In this document: positions 7,841 to 16,012 of the stretch, in pieces
How positions within the stretch are numbered: position 1 is the stretch's first letter
Layout of the letters: each line of letters starts with the position of its first letter
Assembly: GCA_905214855.1 (NCBI GenBank)
Contig: CAJMNU010000009.1
Location: forward strand, 1 to 30,638
DNA length: 30,638 nucleotides
Source: an uncultured bacterium
GTDB taxonomy: Bacteria > Bacillota > Clostridia > Lachnospirales > Lachnospiraceae
Direction: 5' to 3'
Position numbers and translations under genes: made by a program
The notes under the pieces: generated by a model
The model's database searches: none
What the model was told of the DNA's origin: nothing
What the model saw: only the letters and a program-made list of their open reading frames with translations

Positions 7841-9091
7841 ATGGATCAAAGAATATCATATGAAAAAGATACTGTAAGTTCCAATGATATAGAAAATCAA
7901 AATGATATAATGGAACGGATTAGACGTTGGCGCTTGATTTTGGGAGCGCAGAGCCAGAATCGTTTTTCCTCAATGAATCAGGAGTGGGAACTTACAGAAG
8001 AGCAGCTTTTGATGGATCAGGCATTGGCAGCAATCTATAATAAAACATCAGAGGGAGGATTTGGCAATCCGTCGTCCGGAGCAGGGGGAGGTCATGGTCC
8101 TTCCAATCCACAGATCACAAAATGGTTGGGAGATGTACGCACATTGTTTGACAAAGACCTTGTAAAGATCGTGCAGGCTGATGCAATGGAAAGATGTGGT
8201 TTAAAACAATTGCTTTTAGAACCAGAACTTTTGGAACACTTAGAGCCGGATGTCAACTTGGCAAGTACTCTGTTAATGTTAAAAGATCAGATTCCCAAGC
8301 GTTCCAAGGAAAGTGTCAGAACATTTATTCAAAAGATCGTGGAGGAGATCAACAAACTTTTGGAGACGGATATCCGCCGTGCTATAACGGCAGCAGTCAA
8401 TAAAAGGCAGCATTCTCCGATTCCGTCTGCCAGTGCGCTTGATTTTACATATACGATCAAACGAGGATTGAAGAATTATAATCCACAGCTAAAAAAAATC
8501 ATTCCAGAACACTTTTACTTTTTTGACAGAACTTCCACAACAGCTGCCAATAAATATACCATTATTTTAGATGTGGATCAGAGTGGTTCTATGGGAGTGT
8601 CTGTGATCTACTCTTCTATTATGAGCTGTATTTTAGCCAGTATGGTATCCATAAAGACCAGAGTTGTGGCATTTGATACTAATATTGTGGATTTAACGGA
8701 AAAATGCGAAGATCCGGTGGATTTACTATTTGGATTTCAGCTGGGTGGGGGAACAGACATTAACAAGTCGGTTGCCTACTGTGAACAATTTATTGAGAAT
8801 CCTAAAAAAACGCTGTTTTTTCTGATCACAGATCTGGAAGAAGGAGGAAATCGTGCTGCTTTACTCAGAAGGCTTCGGGAGATGAAAGAGTCTGGGGTTA
8901 CTGTGATCTGTCTTCTGGCGATCGCAGATGGCGGAAAACCTTATTATGATGCACAAATGGCAGCTAAAGTAGCAGGAATGGGTATCCCGTGTTTTGCATG
9001 TACGCCTGAAAAATTGCCCGAACTTTTAGAGAGATCTTTAAAAGGTCAGGATTTAATGGCAATGCAGAAAGAATTTGAGAAAAAGAAGTAA
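7841..9091 (+). CDS. yehP: vWA-domain protein (YehP/CoxE-like), partner of the MoxR ATPase
   Basis: A 416-residue protein. I start at the ATG at 7841 because AGGAG lies ten bases upstream (7826-7830); an in-frame TTG at 7817 has no good binding site. The N-terminal ~230 residues are helical with a glycine-rich hinge (about 71-87). The C-terminal vWA domain has an intact MIDAS metal site: D246-x-S248-x-S250, T305 in G-G-G-T-D and D331 in I-T-D. vWA proteins of this type are metal-dependent adaptors for MoxR ATPases, as in the CoxD-CoxE and RavA-ViaA pairs. It lies 125 bases after the DUF5682 gene, in the same direction. The stop codon sits inside a tandem repeat (9086-9187), and the gene is followed by a terminator. 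Confidence 0.85.
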   Translation: MDQRISYEKDTVSSNDIENQNDIMERIRRWRLILGAQSQNRFSSMNQEWELTEEQLLMDQALAAIYNKTSEGGFGNPSSGAGGGHGPSNPQITKWLGDVRTLFDKDLVKIVQADAMERCGLKQLLLEPELLEHLEPDVNLASTLLMLKDQIPKRSKESVRTFIQKIVEEINKLLETDIRRAITAAVNKRQHSPIPSASALDFTYTIKRGLKNYNPQLKKIIPEHFYFFDRTSTTAANKYTIILDVDQSGSMGVSVIYSSIMSCILASMVSIKTRVVAFDTNIVDLTEKCEDPVDLLFGFQLGGGTDINKSVAYCEQFIENPKKTLFFLITDLEEGGNRAALLRRLREMKESGVTVICLLAIADGGKPYYDAQMAAKVAGMGIPCFACTPEKLPELLERSLKGQDLMAMQKEFEKKK

Positions 9092-9187
9092 AGAAAAACA
9101 AGTAAAGAAAAACAAGTAAAGAAAAACAAATAAAAAGAGAAAAATGAATAAAAAATAACGAATAAAAAATAACAAATAAAAAATAGA
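9086..9187. repeat. Two families of 14-bp A-rich tandem repeats at the end of the vWA gene
   Basis: Three copies of aagtaaagaaaaac (9086-9127) begin inside the last codons of the vWA gene. After a short A-rich spacer, three copies of gaataaaaaataac (9146-9187, the last imperfect) follow. Both sets have a 14-bp period. The period is not a multiple of three, so changes in copy number would alter only sequence beyond the stop codon. This looks like replication slippage in non-coding DNA. Confidence 0.75.
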
Positions 9188-9196
9188 GAAAAAGCA

Positions 9197-9238
9197 AAAA
9201 GTACCGTATCATCCGTTTTTGAATGATATGGTACTTTT
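9197..9238. terminator. Bidirectional intrinsic terminator between the vWA gene and the convergent SDR gene
   Basis: A 16-bp stem pairs 9197-9212 with 9223-9238 (AAAAGTACC...GGTACTTTT, one G-T pair) around a 10-base loop. A- and T-runs on the two sides suit termination in both directions. Confidence 0.85.
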
Positions 9239-9291
9239 GATTTTACCCATTAGAATATCAGTTTATATACGGATACGGATTTGGTAAAATT

Positions 9292-10023
9292 TTAAATCCA
9301 ACCACCGTCTAACTGGATGATCTGACCAGTCAGATAATTTTCTTTGTATCCCAGATGATAGGCAAGATCAGCGACTTCTTCAGCTCTGCCAAGTCGTCCG
9401 GCAGGAATTTCGTCAACCAAAGCCATCAATTCTTCTTCCTCTAAAAACTGGTTCATTTCTGTATCGATTGCACCACAGGCAATGGCATTTACCTGAATAT
9501 GACTTGGAGCAAGTTCCTTGGCAAGTGCCCTTGTGAAAGCATTAATACCACCTTTGGATGCAGAGTAAGCAACCTCTGTGGATGCACCACATATTCCCCA
9601 TACAGAAGAAATATTGATGATTTTACCACTTTGACGGCTTACCATATCAGGAATTGCCAATTTGGAACAGTTAAATACTGAGGTAAGATTGGTACGGATC
9701 ACTCTGTCCCAATCTTCTTCCTTCATATCCTGTAAAAGACCAATGTAGGATATGCCAGCATTATTGACGAGGACATCGAGAGGACCAAAGTGTTTTTTGA
9801 TCTTGTCAAACAGATTCTTACAGTCGTCCATATTTCCCATGTCTCCCATAAAAGCAAGACAGGGAACTTGATAGGATTCGATCAATTTTTTTGTCTGCAT
9901 CAAACGCTCTTCATTTTGAATGCAGCTGATCGCAACCTGATACCCCTTTTTTGCAAATTTGATTGCGACAGCTTTACCAATACCGCGGGAAGCACCCGTG
10001 ACCAAAACTGTTTTTCTAGCCAT
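9292..10023 (-). CDS. FabG-like short-chain dehydrogenase/reductase, possibly EF-P 5-aminopentanone reductase
   Basis: A 243-residue classical SDR. T9-G-A-S-R-G-I-G16 binds the cofactor, N-N-A-G is at 87-90, and the catalytic set is N112, S140, Y153 and K157. The family reduces carbonyl groups with NAD(P)H; FabG itself acts on 3-oxoacyl-ACP. The active-site surroundings (I-S-S-V-W-G, G-A-S-x-E-V-A-Y-S-A-S-K-G) resemble YmfI of Bacillus, which reduces the 5-aminopentanone group on elongation factor P. The gene stands alone rather than in a fab cluster, which favours YmfI over FabG, but the two cannot be separated safely by eye. Start: GAGGAGG is well placed upstream of the ATG on the minus strand. 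It is monocistronic here and convergent with the vWA gene. Confidence 0.8.
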   Translation of the reverse strand: MARKTVLVTGASRGIGKAVAIKFAKKGYQVAISCIQNEERLMQTKKLIESYQVPCLAFMGDMGNMDDCKNLFDKIKKHFGPLDVLVNNAGISYIGLLQDMKEEDWDRVIRTNLTSVFNCSKLAIPDMVSRQSGKIINISSVWGICGASTEVAYSASKGGINAFTRALAKELAPSHIQVNAIACGAIDTEMNQFLEEEELMALVDEIPAGRLGRAEEVADLAYHLGYKENYLTGQIIQLDGGWI

Positions 10024-10517
10024 AAAAATACCTCCTCTATCATTTTCTTCCTAAAAATCAAGTAGATTATTTACAGCAGATATCATATAATGAAACAGAG
10101 AAAACCTTTCTTCTAACATGTATCTTATGATCTTAAATATTTAGAAGAAGGAAAAACTCACAAGTAAATTCCATATTGACCTGCATGGATTGATATAAGT
10201 CTATATTCATCCAATTATGTAGGATGGGCAATTCACAATACTGTAAGGAAAAAATTAAAAATATTAAGGAATTATTACATTCTCTTATGGTATACTATAC
10301 GAAATGATATCAAGATCAGAAAAAGAAAATCTGATGCCCTGTATCATCTAATAAAATCAGTATAACAAAGTGCAGGGATACTGTCAATTATCCAATATGT
10401 CCTACCCCCCTGCATTCGCTGTGGGGAGTGTCAAATCAGCCAAGTAAACGGATTGGTTCTATAGCAGATCGACACTATGGATACAAAAATCAGAGGAATA
10501 GAAAGGTGAACAAATAT
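10024..10517. other. Divergent intergenic region between the SDR gene and trxB
   Basis: About 490 bases contain no gene. On the plus strand an extended -10 element TGGTATACT (10288-10296) could start the trxB transcript; its -35 region is poor. The resulting leader has possible pairing between CCCTG near 10337 and CAGGG near 10373, and a C-run/G-run pair (10404-10426). I recognise no known riboswitch or T-box. A GTG at 10428 is in frame with trxB but has no usable ribosome binding site. Confidence 0.4.
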
Positions 10518-11480
10518 ATGTATGATTTAATTATTATTGGCTCAGGACCAGCAGGTCTTTCTGCTGCGATTTATGCAACAAGAGCACAGTTGAATACGTT
10601 GATTCTGGAAAAAGAAGTAATGAGCGGAGGACAGGTATTGAATACCTATGAGGTAGACAATTATCCGGGACTTCCGGGGATCAATGGATTTGATATGGGA
10701 ATGAAGTTTAGAGAACATGCGGAGAAATTAGGAGCGCATTTTGAGGAAGACACAGTCCTTTCTATAGAAACTTTAGAAGAGAGCCAAAAAGAGCTGGAGG
10801 CAGCAGAGGTTTCTTCCAAATCAGAAAGTGGTTTCAGAATTGTGGGAGAGAACGGGGAATATGAAACTAAGACAATGGTGATTGCCACAGGTGCAAGCCA
10901 CAGAAAATTAGGAGTAGACGGTGAGGAGAGACTGGTGGGACATGGAGTCTCTTATTGTGCTACTTGTGATGGGGCATTTTTTAGAAGCAAAACAGTTGTT
11001 GTTGTAGGCGGAGGAGATGTGGCGCTGGAAGATGCGATTTTTCTGGCAAGAGGATCTGAAAAAGTATATCTGATCCATAGAAGAGATGCATTCAGAGGTG
11101 CGGCTGTTCTTCAGAAGAAAGTCATGGAGACAGAGAATATTGAAGTCATCTGGGATAGTGTGGTAGATAAGATCGAAGGAGAAAATCAGGTAGAGCAGGT
11201 TCAGGTACGCAATGTAAAAACTAATGAAGTGACAGAGCTCCCAGTACAGGGTATTTTTATTGCGGTGGGTATTCAGCCGAACACAGAAGTATTCCGTGGA
11301 TTTGTAGATATGGATAAACAGGGATATATCGTAGCTGGTGAAGATGGAAAGACATCCACTGAGGGAGTTTTTGCAGCAGGAGATGCAAGAACAAAGATGC
11401 TTCGCCAGATCGTGACAGCAGCTTCAGATGGAGCAAACAGTGTGACAAGTGTGGAGAGATATTTGGCAGAGCGTGGATAA
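10518..11480 (+). CDS. trxB: Thioredoxin reductase
   Basis: A 320-residue flavoprotein that passes electrons from NADPH to thioredoxin in the cytoplasm. G8-S-G-P-A-G13 is the FAD dinucleotide-binding loop. C147-A-T-C150 is the redox-active disulfide, followed by D-G-A. G-G-G-D-V-A (164-169) binds NADPH, and A-A-G-D-A-R near the C-terminus closes the FAD site. I place the start at the ATG at 10518, with AAGG/GGTG about nine bases upstream; this gives the usual family length. The frame stays open upstream to a GTG at 10428, but that 30-residue extension is basic, unlike the family, and lacks a binding site. An NlpC/P60 gene follows in the same direction after 76 bases. Confidence 0.93.
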   Translation: MYDLIIIGSGPAGLSAAIYATRAQLNTLILEKEVMSGGQVLNTYEVDNYPGLPGINGFDMGMKFREHAEKLGAHFEEDTVLSIETLEESQKELEAAEVSSKSESGFRIVGENGEYETKTMVIATGASHRKLGVDGEERLVGHGVSYCATCDGAFFRSKTVVVVGGGDVALEDAIFLARGSEKVYLIHRRDAFRGAAVLQKKVMETENIEVIWDSVVDKIEGENQVEQVQVRNVKTNEVTELPVQGIFIAVGIQPNTEVFRGFVDMDKQGYIVAGEDGKTSTEGVFAAGDARTKMLRQIVTAASDGANSVTSVERYLAERG

Positions 11481-11556
11481 AGCTCCTATTTTGGGAGATT
11501 TTGAGCAAATGAACAGGAATTAGGATGCATAAAGAAAATGGAAAGTGTGGAGACAG

Positions 11557-12999
11557 ATGAAAAAGACTTGGATAACATGCATGGCAGTATCTTTTTGTAT
11601 ACTGTATACGATTCCCGTGACATCTATGGCAGCTGGGGCAGGAGGACAGGAGACAGTAATGCTTTTTGCCAAAGAGAACAAAGAGGGATTGGCGACAAAT
11701 CAGCAGATGTCTTATGATGAGGTGGCGATCAGTCAGGTAAGCAATTATGTCAATGTCCGTGCAGAGGCGAACACAACAAGCAGTATTGTTGGTAAGATTT
11801 ATAATAATTGTGCTGCTAAGATCATAAATACCGTAGATGGAGAAGATGGAAAGTGGTATGAGATTGAATCCGGAAATGTAACCGGTTATATAAAAGCACA
11901 ATATTTTATTACTGGGGATGAGGCAGAGACACTTGCCAAAAAGGTTGGGACAGAATTTGCCAGAATTAAGAATGCGACAACATTGCGCCTTCGTGAAAAA
12001 CCAAGTCTGGACAGTAAGACTTTGACACTTCTGGCAGAGGGGGCAGAGTATATTGTTGAGGAAGAAGAGGAGGCTTTTGCAAAGATTTCTGTGGATACAG
12101 ACCTGACAGGATATGTATCAAAGGATTACATAGAAACATGGGTAGTTTTTGATACAGCGGTCACATTAGAAGAGGAAGAGAAAAAGAAAGAAGAGGCGGA
12201 TAAGTTAAAGCAGGAGGCAGATGAGGCGATCAAACAGCTTGAAGAAGTAAAACAGGCGCAGGCAGGCAGTCAGGAGCAGCAGCCGCAGAAGCCAGAAGGT
12301 GAGCAGAATCTTTCTAATAACCAATCTACGAATGTCCCGACAGGAGGAAATGCATCATCTTCAGGTTCTAATCTGATCGAGGCAAATCCACTGGGACAGA
12401 ACAATTCATCTTCTACAGGACAGCCAGGAGTACCATCTTTGGGGGCAGGTGAGAATGAAGAAATTCCGTCCAAGAATTCGGACGCAAACAGTGGAACACA
12501 GATCCCGTCACCGGGAAGCGGAACAGAAAATGCAGGACAGGAAAGTTCTAATATCATATCTGGAAACGGTCCAGCAGGAGGAAATAACAACTCTGGTTCT
12601 TCAAATTCAAATCCTTCTGGAAACAAGGAAGTGGAGACAGCAACCCGTACTGCGATCGTAGCATATGCAAAGCAGTTCTTAGGTAATCCGTATGTTTATG
12701 GGGGAACTAGCTTAACAAATGGAGCTGACTGTTCCGGATTTGTACAGAGTATTTTTAAGCATTTTGGAATTACTACAGGGCGTTCTTCCAGAGATCAGGC
12801 TGCAAATGGCAAGACAATCGCAGTGAAGGATGCACAGCCAGGAGATCTGCTGTTCTATGCAAGTGGTGATTATATCAATCATGTTGCAATTTATATTGGA
12901 GGAAATCAGGTAATCCATGCCAGCAACTCTAGGACAGGTATTATCATTTCACCAGCAAATTACAGAACTCCATGTAAGGCAGTGACATTTTTGGACTAG
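11557..12999 (+). CDS. Secreted SH3b-NlpC/P60 peptidoglycan hydrolase
   Basis: A 480-residue exported protein. Residues 1-25 are a signal peptide (M-K-K, hydrophobic core, S-M-A cleavage region). Two bacterial SH3 domains follow (about 55-118 and 133-195), then a charged helical stretch (203-235) and a long low-complexity G/S/N/P/Q linker (about 236-360). The C-terminal NlpC/P60 domain (about 364-480) has catalytic C392 in D-C-S-G-F, H442 in N-H-V-A-I and H454 in V-I-H-A-S. Such enzymes cut the stem peptide of peptidoglycan, usually the gamma-D-Glu-to-diamino-acid bond, while the SH3b domains bind the wall. The start is the ATG at 11557; a GTG four codons earlier is possible. It may be co-transcribed with trxB, although a short hairpin lies between them. 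A strong terminator follows. Confidence 0.9.
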   Translation: MKKTWITCMAVSFCILYTIPVTSMAAGAGGQETVMLFAKENKEGLATNQQMSYDEVAISQVSNYVNVRAEANTTSSIVGKIYNNCAAKIINTVDGEDGKWYEIESGNVTGYIKAQYFITGDEAETLAKKVGTEFARIKNATTLRLREKPSLDSKTLTLLAEGAEYIVEEEEEAFAKISVDTDLTGYVSKDYIETWVVFDTAVTLEEEEKKKEEADKLKQEADEAIKQLEEVKQAQAGSQEQQPQKPEGEQNLSNNQSTNVPTGGNASSSGSNLIEANPLGQNNSSSTGQPGVPSLGAGENEEIPSKNSDANSGTQIPSPGSGTENAGQESSNIISGNGPAGGNNNSGSSNSNPSGNKEVETATRTAIVAYAKQFLGNPYVYGGTSLTNGADCSGFVQSIFKHFGITTGRSSRDQAANGKTIAVKDAQPGDLLFYASGDYINHVAIYIGGNQVIHASNSRTGIIISPANYRTPCKAVTFLD

Positions 13000-13051
13000 A
13001 ACAGGATAAAAGTATTTAATTGAAATAGAAAAGAAAAATCCAATGAAGTAT

Positions 13052-13084
13052 AAGGGCAGCCGTTTCATTTTGCGGCTGCCCTTT
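13052..13084 (+). terminator. Intrinsic terminator after the NlpC/P60 gene
   Basis: An 11-bp perfect stem (AAGGGCAGCCG with CGGCTGCCCTT, 13052-13062 and 13073-13083) with a 10-base loop, followed by a short T-run. Confidence 0.8.
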
Positions 13085-13103
13085 GTGATGTACATTTTTT
13101 GTG

Positions 13104-13132
13104 TTGAAAACTACGATTTGAGGTGATAAAAT
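13104..13132 (+). promoter_or_regulatory. Probable sigma-A promoter of proC
   Basis: TTGAAA (13104-13109), a 17-base spacer and TAAAAT (13127-13132), placed after the preceding terminator and about 120 bases before the proC start codon. Confidence 0.55.
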
Positions 13133-13254
13133 GAGAAAAATAAAAATTGATAAATGAGATAGATGAAAATTGGTAACGGCAAATAAACGGAAAAATGATA
13201 AAAGTAAAGAAGATAAATAGAGAAAACTAGAGAAAAGGAAAGGAATGAGATACT

Positions 13255-14055
13255 ATGGCAACATTTGGATTTATTGGGATGGGTAACATGGGATATGCTA
13301 TTTTAAAAGGTTTACTGAAAGAATATGATCCTAAAGAGCTGGTTTTTACCGACATTGATAAAAACAGGGGATGGAAAGTTCAGGAAGAGACTGGTGTGAG
13401 ATTTATTTCAGGCAATGCAGAGTGTGCAAGTAAGGTGAAATATCTGGTATTAGCAGTCAAACCACAATATTATGATAGTGTTTTAAAAAATATCCAATAT
13501 ATTATAAAACCAGAGCAGGTTGTCATATCTATAGCGCCAGGAATTACCGTAGATGCACTGAAAGCAAAATTAGGATTAGATAAGAGGATTGTCCGTGCCA
13601 TGCCAAATACACCAGCACTGCTTGGAGAAGGTATGACTGGTGTATGTTATAATGATGCAGAGTATACGAGAGAAGAGAGGACAATACTGGAAAGATTCTT
13701 CTGTTCTTTTGGTAAAATGGAGAAGGTGGAAGAACGTTTGATGGATGCAGTGGGAAGTCTGAGTGGTTGTTCTCCTGCATATGTGTATATGTTGATTGAA
13801 GCAATGGCTGATGGAGGAGTAAAATATGGTCTTCCAAGAAAAACAGCATATCAGATGGCAGCACAGACTGTTTTGGGAAGTGCAAAGATGATATTAGAGA
13901 CCGGAATGCATCCAGGTGAATTGAAAGATATGGTCTGTTCACCAGGAGGAACAACAATAGAAGGAGTCAGTGCTTTAGAGGAATATGGTTTTAGAAACTC
14001 TGTGATTAAAGCGATAGATGCCAGTTATGAAAAAACGATGCAGTTAAAAAAGTAA
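13255..14055 (+). CDS. proC: Pyrroline-5-carboxylate reductase
   Basis: A 266-residue cytosolic enzyme for the last step of proline synthesis, reducing 1-pyrroline-5-carboxylate with NAD(P)H. F-I-G-M-G-N-M-G (6-13) is the Rossmann nucleotide-binding loop. M-P-N-T-P (116-120) and S-L-S-G-C-S-P-A-Y (168-176) are family core motifs, and P230-G-G-T-T-I-E-G-V-S-A-L-E242 is the C-terminal signature of the ProC active site. Length is normal for the family. The ATG is preceded by AAAGGAA. It appears to be transcribed alone from a promoter at 13104-13132, and a hairpin follows at 14075-14124. Confidence 0.93.
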   Translation: MATFGFIGMGNMGYAILKGLLKEYDPKELVFTDIDKNRGWKVQEETGVRFISGNAECASKVKYLVLAVKPQYYDSVLKNIQYIIKPEQVVISIAPGITVDALKAKLGLDKRIVRAMPNTPALLGEGMTGVCYNDAEYTREERTILERFFCSFGKMEKVEERLMDAVGSLSGCSPAYVYMLIEAMADGGVKYGLPRKTAYQMAAQTVLGSAKMILETGMHPGELKDMVCSPGGTTIEGVSALEEYGFRNSVIKAIDASYEKTMQLKK

Positions 14056-14074
14056 AGTAAAAAATCTGTGTGAG

Positions 14075-14124
14075 CCCGATAAGAAAGAATTCGGATAAAA
14101 ACGTAGTTTTATTTCATTATCGGG
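14075..14124 (+). terminator. Probable terminator after proC
   Basis: CCCGATAA (14075-14082) pairs with TTATCGGG (14117-14124), extended by GAAA with TTTC across one bulged base. The loop is long, and TATCATTTTT follows. It separates proC from the iscR promoter. Confidence 0.6.
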
Positions 14125-14143
14125 TATCATTTTTGACTTAAAT

Positions 14144-14178
14144 CCTACCTTGACAGTAGGAAATATTTGTGATATGAT
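14144..14178 (+). promoter_or_regulatory. Strong sigma-A promoter of iscRSU with an operator-like palindrome over the -35 box
   Basis: TTGACA (14150-14155), exactly 17 bases, then TATGAT (14173-14178). An inverted repeat CCTAC-N7-GTAGG (14144-14160) encloses the -35 hexamer. Rrf2-family regulators such as IscR usually repress their own operon from dyads that overlap the promoter, so this is the likely autoregulatory site. Confidence 0.75.
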
Positions 14179-14277
14179 TTTTTCCAGAAAAGATATCAGA
14201 AATTTGACAAGTGAATGAAAACCAAACAGAGTCATGATAATAAGATTTATGAAGTTTTGGAGGAAATAGTTAATAGA

Positions 14278-14727
14278 ATGAAACTTTCAACCAAAGGAAG
14301 ATATGGAATGCGTGCCATGTTGGATCTTGCTTTGTATGGACAGGAACAGCCAGTTTCTATCCGAAGCATTTCGCAGCGTCAGGATATCTCTGAAAGCTAT
14401 TTAGAGCAATTGATCGCAAAACTGAAGCGTGCCGGTTTGGTGGAGAGCGTCCGTGGAGCCGGAGGGGGATATCAGCTTACTAAGCCAGCTTCTGAGATTT
14501 CAGTAGGTGAGGTATTATATGTATTGGAAGGAAATTTAAATCCTGTGGATTGCAACGAAATATCCTCAAATGGTGGATGTAAACATAAAGAACACTGCCT
14601 TTCCAAGTATGCATGGCAAAAAATTTATCAGAGTATTCAAGATACCGTAGATCATATGTATTTGAGTGAACTGTTACAACAACAGGAATCCGATCATAAA
14701 GAAATAGAAAATCAAGAAGTGAAATAA
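14278..14727 (+). CDS. iscR: Rrf2-family Fe-S cluster regulator, IscR-like
   Basis: A 149-residue transcription factor. The start at 14278 gives the typical M-K-L-S-T-K-G-R-Y-G N-terminus and has GGAGG 14 bases upstream; the 21 extra codons from an ATG at 14215 look unrelated to the family. A winged helix-turn-helix fills residues 1-65, with S-E-S-Y-L-E-Q as recognition helix and R-G-A-G-G-G-Y as wing. C92, C101 and C107 correspond to the three cysteines (92, 98, 104) that hold the [2Fe-2S] cluster in E. coli IscR, with wider first spacing. Holding a cluster would let it sense Fe-S supply and adjust the operon below. The promoter just upstream carries a matching palindrome. iscS follows after 52 bases. 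Confidence 0.88.
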   Translation: MKLSTKGRYGMRAMLDLALYGQEQPVSIRSISQRQDISESYLEQLIAKLKRAGLVESVRGAGGGYQLTKPASEISVGEVLYVLEGNLNPVDCNEISSNGGCKHKEHCLSKYAWQKIYQSIQDTVDHMYLSELLQQQESDHKEIENQEVK

Positions 14728-14779
14728 GTTAATAAATGTGATTGAATGTGTTTCAATATATTTTTGGAGGCTATAAAAC

Positions 14780-15967
14780 ATGACAGATAAAAGATGGATT
14801 TATTTAGATAATGCTGCAACAACAAAGATGAACAGTGAAGTTGTGGAGGCAATGCTGCCATATATGACAGAGGAATATGGAAATGCCTCAGCGATTTACA
14901 GTTTTGCTGATTCTGGGAAGAAAGCATTGGCAGAAAGCCGACAGATCATGGCAGATATTTTAGGCTGTGAGAGCCGTGAGATTTATTTTACGGGATGCGG
15001 AAGTGAGTCCGATAACTGGGCAATCAAGGCAGCAGCAGAGGCATATGCAGCAAAAGGAAATCATATCATTACCACAAAGATTGAACACCATGCTGTACTC
15101 CATACCTGTCAGTGGCTGGAAAAGCACGGAATGGAAGTGACATATTTGGATGTGGATGAGAATGGTCTTGTAGATCCCAAAGCCGTGGAAGAAGCAATCC
15201 GTCCGACAACTATTCTGATCAGTATTATGTTTGCCAATAATGAGATCGGAACAATAGAACCGATCCGTGAGATTGGCGAGGTTGCAAAAAAGCATGGTAT
15301 TTTATTCCATACAGATGCAGTGCAGGCGTTTTGTCAGATCCCGATTTCTGTGGATGAATGCCATATTGATATGCTGAGTGCGAGTGCCCACAAATTGAAT
15401 GGTCCAAAAGGAGTAGGTCTTTTGTACATCCGTCAGGGAGTAAAAATCCGCTCCTATCTGCATGGAGGCGCACAGGAGAGAAAACGTCGTGCAGGAACAG
15501 AGAATATTCCGGGAATCGTTGGATTTGCAAAGGCAGCTTCCATAGCGATCAGCAACAGAGAAGAGAGAACCAGCAAAGAGAGAGAATTAAGAGATTACTT
15601 GATCGATCGGGTTCTAAATGAAATTCCATTTAGTCGTCTGAATGGAGATAAAGAGAAACGTCTTCCAGCGAACGCAAATTTTAGTTTTCGTTTTATAGAG
15701 GGAGAGTCCCTTTTGATCAAATTAGATAAAGCCGGAATCTGTGGTTCAAGTGGTTCTGCATGTACATCCGGATCACTGGATCCATCCCATGTATTGTTAG
15801 CAATTGGTCTGCCCCATGAGATTGCACATGGATCTTTACGTCTGACACTAGGCAGTGATACCACAAAAGAAGATTTGGATTATGTGGTAGATCAGTTAAA
15901 GAAGATTGTAGAGGATTTAAGAAATATGTCTCCTCTTTATGAGGATTTTGTTAAGAAAACACGATAA
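14780..15967 (+). CDS. iscS: Cysteine desulfurase (NifS/IscS)
   Basis: A 395-residue PLP enzyme that removes sulfur from cysteine as a persulfide and hands it to the IscU scaffold. The N-terminal Y-L-D-N-A-A-T-T (8-15) and E-H-H-A-V (102-106) are family hallmarks. K205 in S-A-H-K-L-N-G-P-K-G binds PLP. C328 in G-S-A-C-T-S-G-S is the catalytic cysteine on the mobile loop. Length is close to the group I (IscS/NifS) enzymes. TTGGAGG lies upstream of the ATG. It is followed 45 bases later by the IscU-like scaffold gene; there is no iscA, hscBA or fdx, as is common in the reduced clostridial version of the pathway. Confidence 0.94.
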   Translation: MTDKRWIYLDNAATTKMNSEVVEAMLPYMTEEYGNASAIYSFADSGKKALAESRQIMADILGCESREIYFTGCGSESDNWAIKAAAEAYAAKGNHIITTKIEHHAVLHTCQWLEKHGMEVTYLDVDENGLVDPKAVEEAIRPTTILISIMFANNEIGTIEPIREIGEVAKKHGILFHTDAVQAFCQIPISVDECHIDMLSASAHKLNGPKGVGLLYIRQGVKIRSYLHGGAQERKRRAGTENIPGIVGFAKAASIAISNREERTSKERELRDYLIDRVLNEIPFSRLNGDKEKRLPANANFSFRFIEGESLLIKLDKAGICGSSGSACTSGSLDPSHVLLAIGLPHEIAHGSLRLTLGSDTTKEDLDYVVDQLKKIVEDLRNMSPLYEDFVKKTR

Positions 15968-16012
15968 AATGAGCGGTGAGAAAGAGAAAAGAGAGAAACG
16001 GGAGGTTATCAT

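Noticed and set aside
10428..10517. N-terminal extension of thioredoxin reductase starting at GTG 10428
   Set aside because: No usable ribosome binding site, basic sequence unlike the family, and a better ATG with a binding site at 10518.
12270..12626. 118-residue minus-strand frame opposite the NlpC/P60 linker
   Set aside because: A low-complexity Pro/Phe/Ser frame that mirrors the Gly/Ser/Asn linker; no ribosome binding site.
13131..13157. Eight-codon peptide with a good AGGTGAT site upstream of proC
   Set aside because: It overlaps the proposed -10 box, so it would lie before the transcript start. It is too short and featureless to call a leader peptide.
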